From contig JAUWWJ010000171.1 of NCBI GenBank assembly GCA_030616935.1, forward strand, positions 1 to 5,025: 5,025 bases of DNA, in the 5' to 3' direction. Every line of letters begins with the position of its first letter. Position 1 is the first letter of the stretch. Source of the stretch: Planctomycetaceae bacterium (GTDB lineage: Bacteria; Planctomycetota; Planctomycetia; Pirellulales; UBA1268). A program made the translations under genes and the position numbers. Shown piece after piece: positions 1 through 5,025 of the stretch. A model generated the notes under the pieces. It was not told where the DNA came from. It searched no databases and saw only the letters and a list, made by a program, of their open reading frames with translations.

Positions 1-1164
1 ATCTAACCATGGGGACTTTTTTCTCCAATACTGAATGTCCAGCCGTACCATCTCATTAAAAGTAAGGCGGTTTTTCCCGCTGACCTGCCACAGCCCCGTC
101 ATTCCTGGAACAGTAGCGACACGCCCCTTATGCCAGCGCATGTATTCTTCCACCTCATAGGGAATAGGGGGGCGGGGCCCAACCAAGCTCATCTCGCCAC
201 GGAGCACATTGATCAACTGCGGTAACTCATCGAGGTACGTTTGGCGCAGTATTTTTCCGAATGAAATTATTCGCGAGTCGTTGTCCAGCTTGGTCATTGG
301 TTTCGCTAAATTTTCATCATTGTGAGTTACACTGTTTATCAATTTGGCAAGATACCGTTGATGGAGCGAAGCGTCAGCATTGACCTTCATGGTGCGAAAT
401 TTCCACATGGGGAATATTTTCCCCATATATCCTACTCTCTGTTGTTTGAAAAACACTGGTCCGGGTGATACGATTTTAATGACGAGAGAAGTAAGAAGCA
501 TAAGAGGAGAAAACACAATGAGACCAAGCGATGAACCAACTATGTCCATAGCACGTTTCCAAGCGGGTAGAGGACGGAGGAAGAGCGGTTCAAACCCCTC
601 CGCTAATGCCCCAAAGTTCGGTGTCCTATTAGCCGCGAGCTGCCGTGGAGCGAAGTCGATGTTTCCCCCTTCAGCATATTTTGTAGACGCTGAAAAACCC
701 GGCGATGTTGTTGTCTTCCATTCTGATGATATATCCTCAAAATGAAGCTGGGCTGAATACCCATTGCTGTCGGAAAACCAACTTGAGGGGTAGGTGTAGA
801 CAGTGCACTCTGGCGGTGAAGCCTTAGCAGCGATTGCTTGGCAGATATCGTCGGCCAGCGTCCAAGCATCAGCTGCAGACGTGTAGGGCAGCAATACACC
901 TACGCGTTGGTTGTCCAACCATCCGGCGCTGTCGGTCGAACGGATTCGGCCGGTGAGGACGTGTGTTAAATGTTGGGCCTGAGAGGTGTCGGCCTCTGGG
1001 TTACCCATGTCGAAAGCTATCAGCGAGAATTGATGTCCGTTGCGATCAGAACGAGCTCGCTCTTGTTCAAGTATGGCGCAAAATCGTTCCGCTGCATGAA
1101 TACCACGCAGAACTCTTGTCTGCCTCAGACGGACGAATGGATTAAAGAACTTTAATAGAACTAT
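1..1164 (-). CDS. Polyprenyl-phosphate sugar phosphotransferase (ExoY/WcaJ family), C-terminus cut by the window edge
   Basis: Expected role: transfer of a sugar 1-phosphate from a nucleotide sugar to undecaprenyl phosphate at the inner membrane, the first step of repeat-unit synthesis. I translated 388 codons on the minus strand. Residues about 20-130 look like a GGDEF-type fold without its motif. A basic KRAMD motif (203-207) leads into one hydrophobic segment (about 207-232). The catalytic domain then shows KFRTM (255-259), DELPQL (D312-E313), SLVGPRP (ending P332) and PGMTGLWQVSG (from P353), all hallmarks of the family. About 15-25 residues are probably missing off the left edge. The frame has an upstream stop at 1168-1170 and no ATG before 1006-1008, which would remove half of the N-terminal domain. 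I place the start at an ATA codon (1162-1164) because of the Shine-Dalgarno in front of it. It lies 59 bp after the Wzc-like gene, probably in one operon. The family call is secure; the start is not. Confidence 0.93.
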   Translation of the reverse strand, partial: MVLLKFFNPFVRLRQTRVLRGIHAAERFCAILEQERARSDRNGHQFSLIAFDMGNPEADTSQAQHLTHVLTGRIRSTDSAGWLDNQRVGVLLPYTSAADAWTLADDICQAIAAKASPPECTVYTYPSSWFSDSNGYSAQLHFEDISSEWKTTTSPGFSASTKYAEGGNIDFAPRQLAANRTPNFGALAEGFEPLFLRPLPAWKRAMDIVGSSLGLIVFSPLMLLTSLVIKIVSPGPVFFKQQRVGYMGKIFPMWKFRTMKVNADASLHQRYLAKLINSVTHNDENLAKPMTKLDNDSRIISFGKILRQTYLDELPQLINVLRGEMSLVGPRPPIPYEVEEYMRWHKGRVATVPGMTGLWQVSGKNRLTFNEMVRLDIQYWRKKSPWLD

Positions 1165-1171
1165 CTTTCAA

Positions 1172-1180
1172 CCTCCTCCT
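1172..1180 (-). promoter_or_regulatory. Strong Shine-Dalgarno in front of an ATA codon
   Basis: The minus strand reads AGGAGGAGG, followed by the 7-nt spacer TTGAAAG and then ATA at 1164-1162. The export gene (spacer 4203-4209) and the Wzc-like gene (spacer 3360-3366) also have exactly 7 nt between their Shine-Dalgarno and ATG. The site therefore points to 1164 as the start of the sugar transferase even though the codon is not canonical. A TTG inside the spacer (1171-1169) is in another frame, abuts the Shine-Dalgarno and meets a stop after nine codons. Confidence 0.75.
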
Positions 1181-1223
1181 TGAATTTTCGCTTTGTTTCG
1201 GCTTCTTTCCTTAACAATGGCTG

Positions 1224-3359
1224 TCATAATGTCTGGTACAACCACGCTGGAACATGGAACCGCCTCTTATTGAGGACAACTCCAAGGATGTTAGCATCCG
1301 AGTTCACCAACTGTTCCCTTGCCCTCTGTGCAACCTCCCAGCGCAACTGCTCGGCTTCAACTACTAAAACTACACCATCACATAGGCCGGCCAGCCGAGC
1401 TGACGAACTCGTCTCGTTTAAAGCCGGAACGTCGATCACCACGAAACGGTAGTGATTTTTTATTGACGTAAGCAGCTTGGTGAATCCATCTGAATCGAAG
1501 ATTTCTGATAGGTTTTCATTCGTGGTGCCTGCAGAAAGGATATGAAGTTTATGTGCTGGCAAAGACTGTATGGTATCGTCATTACTTTGCCCATTTGCAA
1601 GAACATCGGTCAGTCCTGGCGAGAGCTTCGCTTCGAAAATTTGATGCACTAAAGGGTGGCCAATGTTTGCATCCACAAGCAGGACACGACCATTATCATG
1701 CCGCGAGAGTGTAGCGGCAAGGTTTGCGGCGATTGTACTGACGCCTTCGCCGCGACGACAACTTGTAACGGCAAGTACATACGGTGCCCCCGTGGATCCA
1801 TTGGAGCGTAACAACACTCGTTCTCTGAAAGCCTCATAGTGTTCCCTTATTTCCTTTGTAACGGCAAGTTCGGGCAGCGGCTCGGAGCCATTAGACCGCA
1901 GCAGACGCTCCCTAACAACCTCATAATGTTCTCTGATTTTCGCAGGGATATTCCACTGCAACAGCTTCTCCGCAATTTTGCCACCGTTCTTGGCTTGTCC
2001 TTCCTGCTTTGCCATAGCAGGAACGCCGTCAGCACGTACACGCTGTATAGAAGGAATAGAGGCAAGGGTCGGCAGTTGCAGTTTTTCTTCCGCCTCCTCA
2101 GTTGTCTTGATGGAGTGGTCCAGGTATTCAGAGAAGAATGCGAGTCCAATTGCGCCGAAAATGCCCAGGAAGAACCCTAAAGCCAGGTTGAGTAACTTTC
2201 GTGGTCGAATCGGCTTTATGGGCAATGTAGCTGCCTGCACCACACTGATGTTCGAGATTTTATCAGCCTCCATAGCGTGGTCGATACGGGCCTGTTCCAG
2301 GTTCTCGGAATATCTGCGGTAGTTAGCCTCCTGTATGCCCAGCTCTCGTATCAAGCGCGTGATTCTGACCTCACTATCGTTCAGAGCTTTTAGTTCTGCT
2401 TGTCCATCTACCAACTGTCTCTTCTGTGCCTCAACTTTGGCCTCGAGTGACGAGAGAATTGCTTGTTCGGCAAGCAATGTTGGTTGTAGGGTCCTCCGCA
2501 ACTCCTTTACCTTGGCCCTTGAAGCGGCTAATGCGGCCTCTGTGCGCTCTGTCTCCTGCTCCAAGGTACCAATGCGACTCAAAATAATCCCCCGCTGCTC
2601 CTCCAGCGAAGAGATACCAGTCTCGTTCTTCAAACTCCAAAGTTCGTTCTCAGATTTTGCGAGCACGTTCCGCAAATGGTCAGATTGTTGGGTGAAGAAT
2701 TGGTATGAGCCAGGTGTCTGGTACACGGCAATACGCTTTTCGAGATAAAATTTGATAAGTTTGTTGATAACCTCCTGAGCCAGTTTAGCACTCTGAGCCT
2801 CGTAAGAAATACTGATAGTACTGCTGTCTTTCAAGGTCTCGATCTCTAAGTTTTTCGTAACTTTGAGCACTGCTTTCTCATGGTCTCTCAATGACTCGAC
2901 CAGATCCAATCGCTCCAAAGGATTCCGTGGCTCTTCAACCGCCGCACGAACTTCCTGCCTGCTCTTCCTGATTGTTTCACGAGCTCTGCCGTCCGCGGGA
3001 AGCTTTTCATCAAGACGTTTAAGGAATACCTCCGGCCCAATCGAGTCCACCACTTTCTCCAACAGGTCACGGCTCTTGAGGATCTCCACTTCAGAGTTGA
3101 TCTCATTTTCGCGAGACCGGCTGATTTGAATGACCTGACCGGTCGTTGCTGTGGGGTCCAAGCTCACGCTTTCGCGACCCAGCCGTACCAACAGCGTGGC
3201 TTCTGAGCGATAAACCTTAGCACAAAGAAGAGTGCCTACCGTCACGGTGATGACAACGGCGAAGAAAAATAGAACTATTTTCCACTTGTGCCGAAACAAA
3301 ACATAGTACAAGTCCCGTAGTGATGATTCACGGACTTTTTCCTCAACTAACTCTGACAT
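1224..3359 (-). CDS. Wzc-like polysaccharide chain-length protein with BY-kinase-like P-loop domain (Wzz-GNVR-CpsD type)
   Basis: 711 residues, the usual length for fused Wzz plus tyrosine autokinase proteins. Order: cytoplasmic N-terminus; Wzz-type domain with TM1 at about 26-48; periplasmic part with long coiled coil at about 225-360; GNVR-like segment with a proline-rich run (P380, P383, P386) entering TM2 at about 388-411; hydrophilic linker; two diverged copies of an IREHYE...LRSNGS unit (475-503 and 504-533); then the P-loop domain. Walker A is SCRRGEGVST (533-542), with V540 where lysine is expected. Walker A-prime (VLLVDAN, D563) and Walker B (FVVIDVP, D643) are intact. The C-terminus has only Y708, not a tyrosine cluster. 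Family role: inner-membrane control of polymer length and export, paired with the Wza-like lipoprotein encoded just upstream. AGGAG at 3367-3371 lies 7 nt before the ATG. The domain family is secure. Kinase activity is doubtful, so it may act as a structural co-polymerase. Confidence 0.95.
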   Translation of the reverse strand: MSELVEEKVRESSLRDLYYVLFRHKWKIVLFFFAVVITVTVGTLLCAKVYRSEATLLVRLGRESVSLDPTATTGQVIQISRSRENEINSEVEILKSRDLLEKVVDSIGPEVFLKRLDEKLPADGRARETIRKSRQEVRAAVEEPRNPLERLDLVESLRDHEKAVLKVTKNLEIETLKDSSTISISYEAQSAKLAQEVINKLIKFYLEKRIAVYQTPGSYQFFTQQSDHLRNVLAKSENELWSLKNETGISSLEEQRGIILSRIGTLEQETERTEAALAASRAKVKELRRTLQPTLLAEQAILSSLEAKVEAQKRQLVDGQAELKALNDSEVRITRLIRELGIQEANYRRYSENLEQARIDHAMEADKISNISVVQAATLPIKPIRPRKLLNLALGFFLGIFGAIGLAFFSEYLDHSIKTTEEAEEKLQLPTLASIPSIQRVRADGVPAMAKQEGQAKNGGKIAEKLLQWNIPAKIREHYEVVRERLLRSNGSEPLPELAVTKEIREHYEAFRERVLLRSNGSTGAPYVLAVTSCRRGEGVSTIAANLAATLSRHDNGRVLLVDANIGHPLVHQIFEAKLSPGLTDVLANGQSNDDTIQSLPAHKLHILSAGTTNENLSEIFDSDGFTKLLTSIKNHYRFVVIDVPALNETSSSARLAGLCDGVVLVVEAEQLRWEVAQRAREQLVNSDANILGVVLNKRRFHVPAWLYQTL
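1765..1938 (-). repeat. Diverged in-frame tandem duplication inside the Wzc-like gene
   Basis: The encoded protein contains IREHYEVVRERL-LRSNGS...LAVTK (from residue 475) followed directly by IREHYEAFRERVLLRSNGS...LAVTS (from residue 504). The starts are 29 codons apart and the LAVT ends 31 codons apart, so a small in-frame indel separates the copies. The DNA string GTAACGGCAAGT recurs on the plus strand at 1765 and 1858 (93 bp apart), while most other codons differ synonymously, which suggests an old duplication rather than an assembly error. The unit covers the helix just before the P-loop. Confidence 0.85.
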
Positions 3360-3461
3360 CTTCTTTCTCCTATGAAAATTTTTTTATTTTTTTGAATTGG
3401 TAATCCTAAACAGAATATCAACCGAGGCACACTTTGTATTCACGCTAACTCCATTCAGAAA
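3360..3461 (-). other. Intergenic leader between export gene and Wzc-like gene
   Basis: These 102 bp separate the export gene stop from the Wzc-like start. I see no convincing hairpin terminator and no good promoter, so co-transcription is likely. Just upstream of the Shine-Dalgarno (AGGAG, 3367-3371) the message carries two runs of seven A separated by one U (3379-3393), followed by four U. Such A-rich leaders often keep the ribosome site unstructured. That function is inferred. Confidence 0.5.
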
Positions 3462-4202
3462 TTAATCTTTCCGATACCCAATTGTGGTCCTACCAGACAC
3501 CCTCGTAAAATAGAAACCGGTTTGCGGTACCACCTGATTAATATACTGATCAACCCACTGACCGACCTTGGTAATTTCGGTTCGAGGCACATATATTATA
3601 TCCTGTGGTTCCAAAAAGAATGGCTGCATTTCACCACCCTCCAGCGCAGGTTTCAGATTCAGTGCGTATCCGTATCGCTGGGTGTCTTTGTGTCGAATGA
3701 CAACCACTGTTCGGATCTCCGCTTCCGGCAGGTTAAAGCCGCCAGCTTGCATAATGGCTTCCAGCGCTGTCGTCTTTCCAAGCATATCAACGATACCTGG
3801 TGCCATTACCTGGCCACCGACAAACACGCGACGGTTGGGTAGCGACCGCACGATGACAGCGACCTCTAGCTGTTCGAGATGTGGAGCATAAAGTTTCAGC
3901 AATTCTTCCCGAAGTTCAGCAGGGGTTTTTCCTTGGACATCGATCTCGCCTATGAGTTGAAGCGTAATCTTACCATCGGGTCGCACCGTCTGAGTCTCAT
4001 TGAGCTGAGGTGTGTAAAAGAACTTGGCCTCAACGACATCGTCAGGCGCCAAAGTCACGCGTGGCGGGGGTGCCGCTTCTGCTTCAGTCGCACTTGGATA
4101 AAGTGACCTGGATTGACAGCCCAATAATAAGGTGCTCATCAGGAGTGCCCCCGCTATGAGTGTCCACATTTTTCCTATGATCGAATCACGATAACATTTC
4201 AT
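3462..4202 (-). CDS. Polysaccharide export lipoprotein (Wza-like, poly_export plus SLBB)
   Basis: 246 residues. The N-terminus is a lipoprotein signal: a hydrophobic stretch from about 13 to 27, then the lipobox LLLGC with the lipidated cysteine at C29. A short Pro/Ala-rich linker follows (about 35-50). Residues about 50-122 match the poly_export domain (LAPDDVVEAKFF, VRPDGKITLQLIGEI, GKTPAELREEL). Residues about 123-205 match one SLBB domain (VFVGGQVMAPG, ALEAIMQAGGF, DIIYVPRTEI). An amphipathic stretch VGQWVDQYINQVVP (213-226) precedes the end. It is shorter than E. coli Wza (379 residues) and resembles the single-SLBB export proteins of exosortase-type clusters. Family role: outer-membrane passage of the polymer, working with the Wzc-like protein encoded 102 bp downstream. 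GAGGAGG (4210-4216) sits 7 nt before the ATG. A second ATG at residue 12 would also leave a usable signal peptide, but its ribosome site is weaker. Confidence 0.93.
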   Translation of the reverse strand: MKCYRDSIIGKMWTLIAGALLMSTLLLGCQSRSLYPSATEAEAAPPPRVTLAPDDVVEAKFFYTPQLNETQTVRPDGKITLQLIGEIDVQGKTPAELREELLKLYAPHLEQLEVAVIVRSLPNRRVFVGGQVMAPGIVDMLGKTTALEAIMQAGGFNLPEAEIRTVVVIRHKDTQRYGYALNLKPALEGGEMQPFFLEPQDIIYVPRTEITKVGQWVDQYINQVVPQTGFYFTRVSGRTTIGYRKD

Positions 4203-4209
4203 TGGTTTT

Positions 4210-4216
4210 CCTCCTC
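4210..4216 (-). promoter_or_regulatory. Shine-Dalgarno that decides the export gene start
   Basis: GAGGAGG on the minus strand with the 7-nt spacer AAAACCA before the ATG at 4202-4200. It favours this start over the in-frame ATG at 4169-4167 (residue 12), which is preceded only by an AGGA placed too close. Confidence 0.75.
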
Positions 4217-4276
4217 AACAAACAATTTAATCCTGGAATTACTTAAGGGATGACCCGTTCTCAACGATTCCGCCAA

Positions 4277-4304
4277 ATTATGTAAGTCATTTCTCATACG
4301 TCAA
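4277..4304 (-). promoter_or_regulatory. Candidate sigma-70 promoter for the export/chain-length/transferase operon
   Basis: The minus strand shows TTGACG (4304-4299), a 16-bp spacer and CATAAT (4282-4277), each hexamer matching the consensus at five of six positions. Transcription would begin near 4270 and leave a leader of about 68 nt before the export gene. It lies directly after the candidate terminator of the LuxR-type gene, with the -35 element touching its T run. This is motif evidence only. Confidence 0.5.
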
Positions 4305-4325
4305 AAAAAGGTTTTTGTGAAAAAC
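4303..4325 (-). terminator. Candidate weak intrinsic terminator after the LuxR-type gene
   Basis: Read on the minus strand: GTTTTT, loop CAC, AAAAAC (4325-4311), then C and seven T (4309-4303). It begins about 25 nt past the stop of the LuxR-type gene. The six-bp stem has a single G-C pair, so it would be weak and would allow read-through into the export operon. Confidence 0.35.
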
Positions 4326-4349
4326 AATGCTTCTTCCAAAACCGGACCG

Positions 4350-4757
4350 TTATTTGCTCTTTTTGTGGATTTCGGTCAAGGCCAACTGTTTTTTGGGCTG
4401 TCTTTTTATGTCAACAACAGGAATAGTAGAAGTAACTACCGGTTTGGCAGAAGATTTGTTTGCAGCATTTGCGAACGATAGCAACAATGCAACTTTACTG
4501 GCGACGTGTGCTTTTCGGTAGATGTTTAGTAAATGAGTTTTTACCGTTCCAGGTTTTATTTTCAAAGTTTTTGCAATCTCCTTGTTGCTATAACTCCGAC
4601 AAACAAGCTTTCCCACTTGAAGCTCGCGGTTGGTGAGACGATAGTATCTTCTAAGATAAGACCACTGATTGTTATTAAGTAGGACCTTGTGCTTCGATTC
4701 GAAAACGGATCCTTCACTACCTATATCCTTGGTTCTTGAATACCGTGATCGTGTCAT
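4350..4757 (-). CDS. Small standalone LuxR/GerE-type helix-turn-helix regulator
   Basis: 135 residues. Residues about 40-96 are a complete LuxR-type DNA-binding domain: LTNRELQVGKLV (41-52), SNKEIAKTLKI (57-67), then the recognition helix region GTVKTHLLNIYRK (70-82). The first 39 residues are polar and basic and match no receiver or ligand-binding domain I recognise. The tail (about 101-135) is lysine-rich and probably disordered. It lies upstream of, and is co-directional with, the export and chain-length genes, 147 bp before the former, so it is a likely local regulator of polysaccharide synthesis. No sensing domain is present, so control may act through its own expression or a partner protein. 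AAGGA (4766-4770) lies 8 nt before the ATG. The family is certain; the target genes are inferred. Confidence 0.9.
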   Translation of the reverse strand: MTRSRYSRTKDIGSEGSVFESKHKVLLNNNQWSYLRRYYRLTNRELQVGKLVCRSYSNKEIAKTLKIKPGTVKTHLLNIYRKAHVASKVALLLSFANAANKSSAKPVVTSTIPVVDIKRQPKKQLALTEIHKKSK

Positions 4758-5025
4758 TACTAATATCCTTAATTATAGTTGTTCTTTTGCAAACGAAAAG
4801 TACTTGATTATACTCTCACTAAAACTGGCCCAACTTTTGGAGAGCAGACGATTTGTTACTGCACTGGCTACAAAAAATTCCAAGAAAGCTCTTAATGGTT
4901 ATTGTTTTGTTGGTTCATCTCCGGGTTTGCCATGTGTGGACTCCGTCCCCGTCGGTGTATCGACGAGGCTATTATCGCGGCCGCCCGATCGCACCAGCGG
5001 CTTGGCAATTGTTCATTTTCTTCAC
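4758..5025. other. Upstream region with no supported gene; GC-rich block at right edge
   Basis: 4758-4917 is AT-rich and contains the candidate promoter of the LuxR-type gene. 4918-5003 is clearly more GC-rich, with GCGGCCGC near 4978 and a short inverted repeat CGTCG-N6-CGACG (4950-4965). On the minus strand, one frame is open from 5023 to a stop at 4892-4894 (43 codons, entering from the edge). Another, from about 5012 to a stop at 4899-4901, encodes a polar peptide (including VDTPTGTEST and GKPGDEPTKQ) that looks like a protein tail, but its frame has stops at the right edge. I recognise neither. A gene end or broken gene is possible. Confidence 0.3.
4807..4835 (-). promoter_or_regulatory. 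Candidate promoter of the LuxR-type gene
   Basis: A perfect TATAAT (4812-4807 on the minus strand) would start transcription near 4800, giving a leader of about 43 nt. The -35 region is poor: AGTTGG at 17-bp spacing or TTGGGC at 15 bp. It may need an activator. Confidence 0.3.

Noticed and set aside
380..745. Plus-strand open frame of 121 codons
   Set aside because: It lies antisense to the sugar transferase, whose minus-strand frame carries unmistakable family motifs here. The plus-strand product has no recognisable features.
1165..1226. Possible read-through of the Wzc-like TGA stop, adding about 20 charged residues in frame before a TAG
   Set aside because: The protein ends like its family (PAWLYQTL), and the K/E-rich extension is what any purine-rich leader with a Shine-Dalgarno would encode.
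1839..2748. Several plus-strand frames of 113-137 codons opposite the Wzc-like gene
   Set aside because: They are antisense shadows of a long coding frame with clear domain content. None has a convincing ribosome site or domain.
4772..4777. Perfect TATAAT on the minus strand just before the LuxR-type gene
   Set aside because: Transcription would start near 4765, on top of the Shine-Dalgarno (4766-4770), leaving no usable ribosome site. The TATAAT at 4807-4812 is better placed.
4950..4965. Inverted repeat CGTCG-N6-CGACG as a terminator
   Set aside because: Only a five-bp perfect stem with no T run on either side; it probably arises by chance in a GC-rich stretch.
4932..5025. Plus-strand frame starting MCGL and open to the right edge, resembling the MCG start of class II amidotransferases
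   Set aside because: Only the first three residues fit. The following sequence does not continue the family pattern and no ribosome site precedes it.
1..5025. CRISPR array, tRNA, rRNA or insertion sequence
   Set aside because: I saw no regularly spaced repeats, no cloverleaf-like or rRNA-like sequence, and no transposase or terminal inverted repeats.

Overview
The window reads as part of an exopolysaccharide (capsule or biofilm matrix) locus from a Gram-negative bacterium. The Gram-negative call rests on an outer-membrane-type lipoprotein export protein (Wza/poly_export family) next to a Wzc-like inner-membrane chain-length protein. Base composition is moderate, near 50% GC or slightly below. 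Nothing here fixes the phylum. The combination of a standalone LuxR-type regulator, a short export lipoprotein, a fused Wzz/BY-kinase-like protein and a sugar transferase with a GGDEF-like front end recalls exosortase-type (PEP-CTERM) EPS clusters, but no exosortase gene is visible.

All four supported genes lie on the minus strand, so they are transcribed from the right edge towards the left. From upstream to downstream: 4758-5025 is non-coding or unassigned, with a GC-rich block at the extreme right and a candidate promoter near 4807. 4350-4757 encodes a small LuxR/GerE helix-turn-helix protein. 4203-4349 holds a candidate terminator for that gene and a good sigma-70-like promoter for what follows. 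3462-4202 encodes the polysaccharide export lipoprotein. 3360-3461 is an A-rich leader. 1224-3359 encodes a 711-residue Wzz-GNVR protein with a BY-kinase-like P-loop domain. 1-1164 encodes a polyprenyl-phosphate sugar phosphotransferase that runs off the left edge.

The expected joint role (family knowledge) is as follows. The sugar transferase loads the first sugar phosphate onto undecaprenyl phosphate at the inner membrane. The Wzz/Wzc-like protein controls polymer length and spans the periplasm. The Wza-like lipoprotein provides the outer-membrane exit. The LuxR-type protein is the probable local transcription factor.

The most unusual points are: (i) the sugar transferase has no ATG, GTG or TTG at its expected start, but an AUA codon sits exactly 7 nt after a perfect Shine-Dalgarno, the same spacing as in the two genes upstream; (ii) the Wzc-like protein lacks the Walker A lysine and a C-terminal tyrosine cluster; (iii) the same protein carries a diverged tandem duplication of about 30 residues covering the helix that normally drives BY-kinase oligomerisation; (iv) the sugar transferase N-terminus looks like a GGDEF fold without the GGDEF motif. 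I do not see a wholly new system. The interest lies in these variations on a known pathway.
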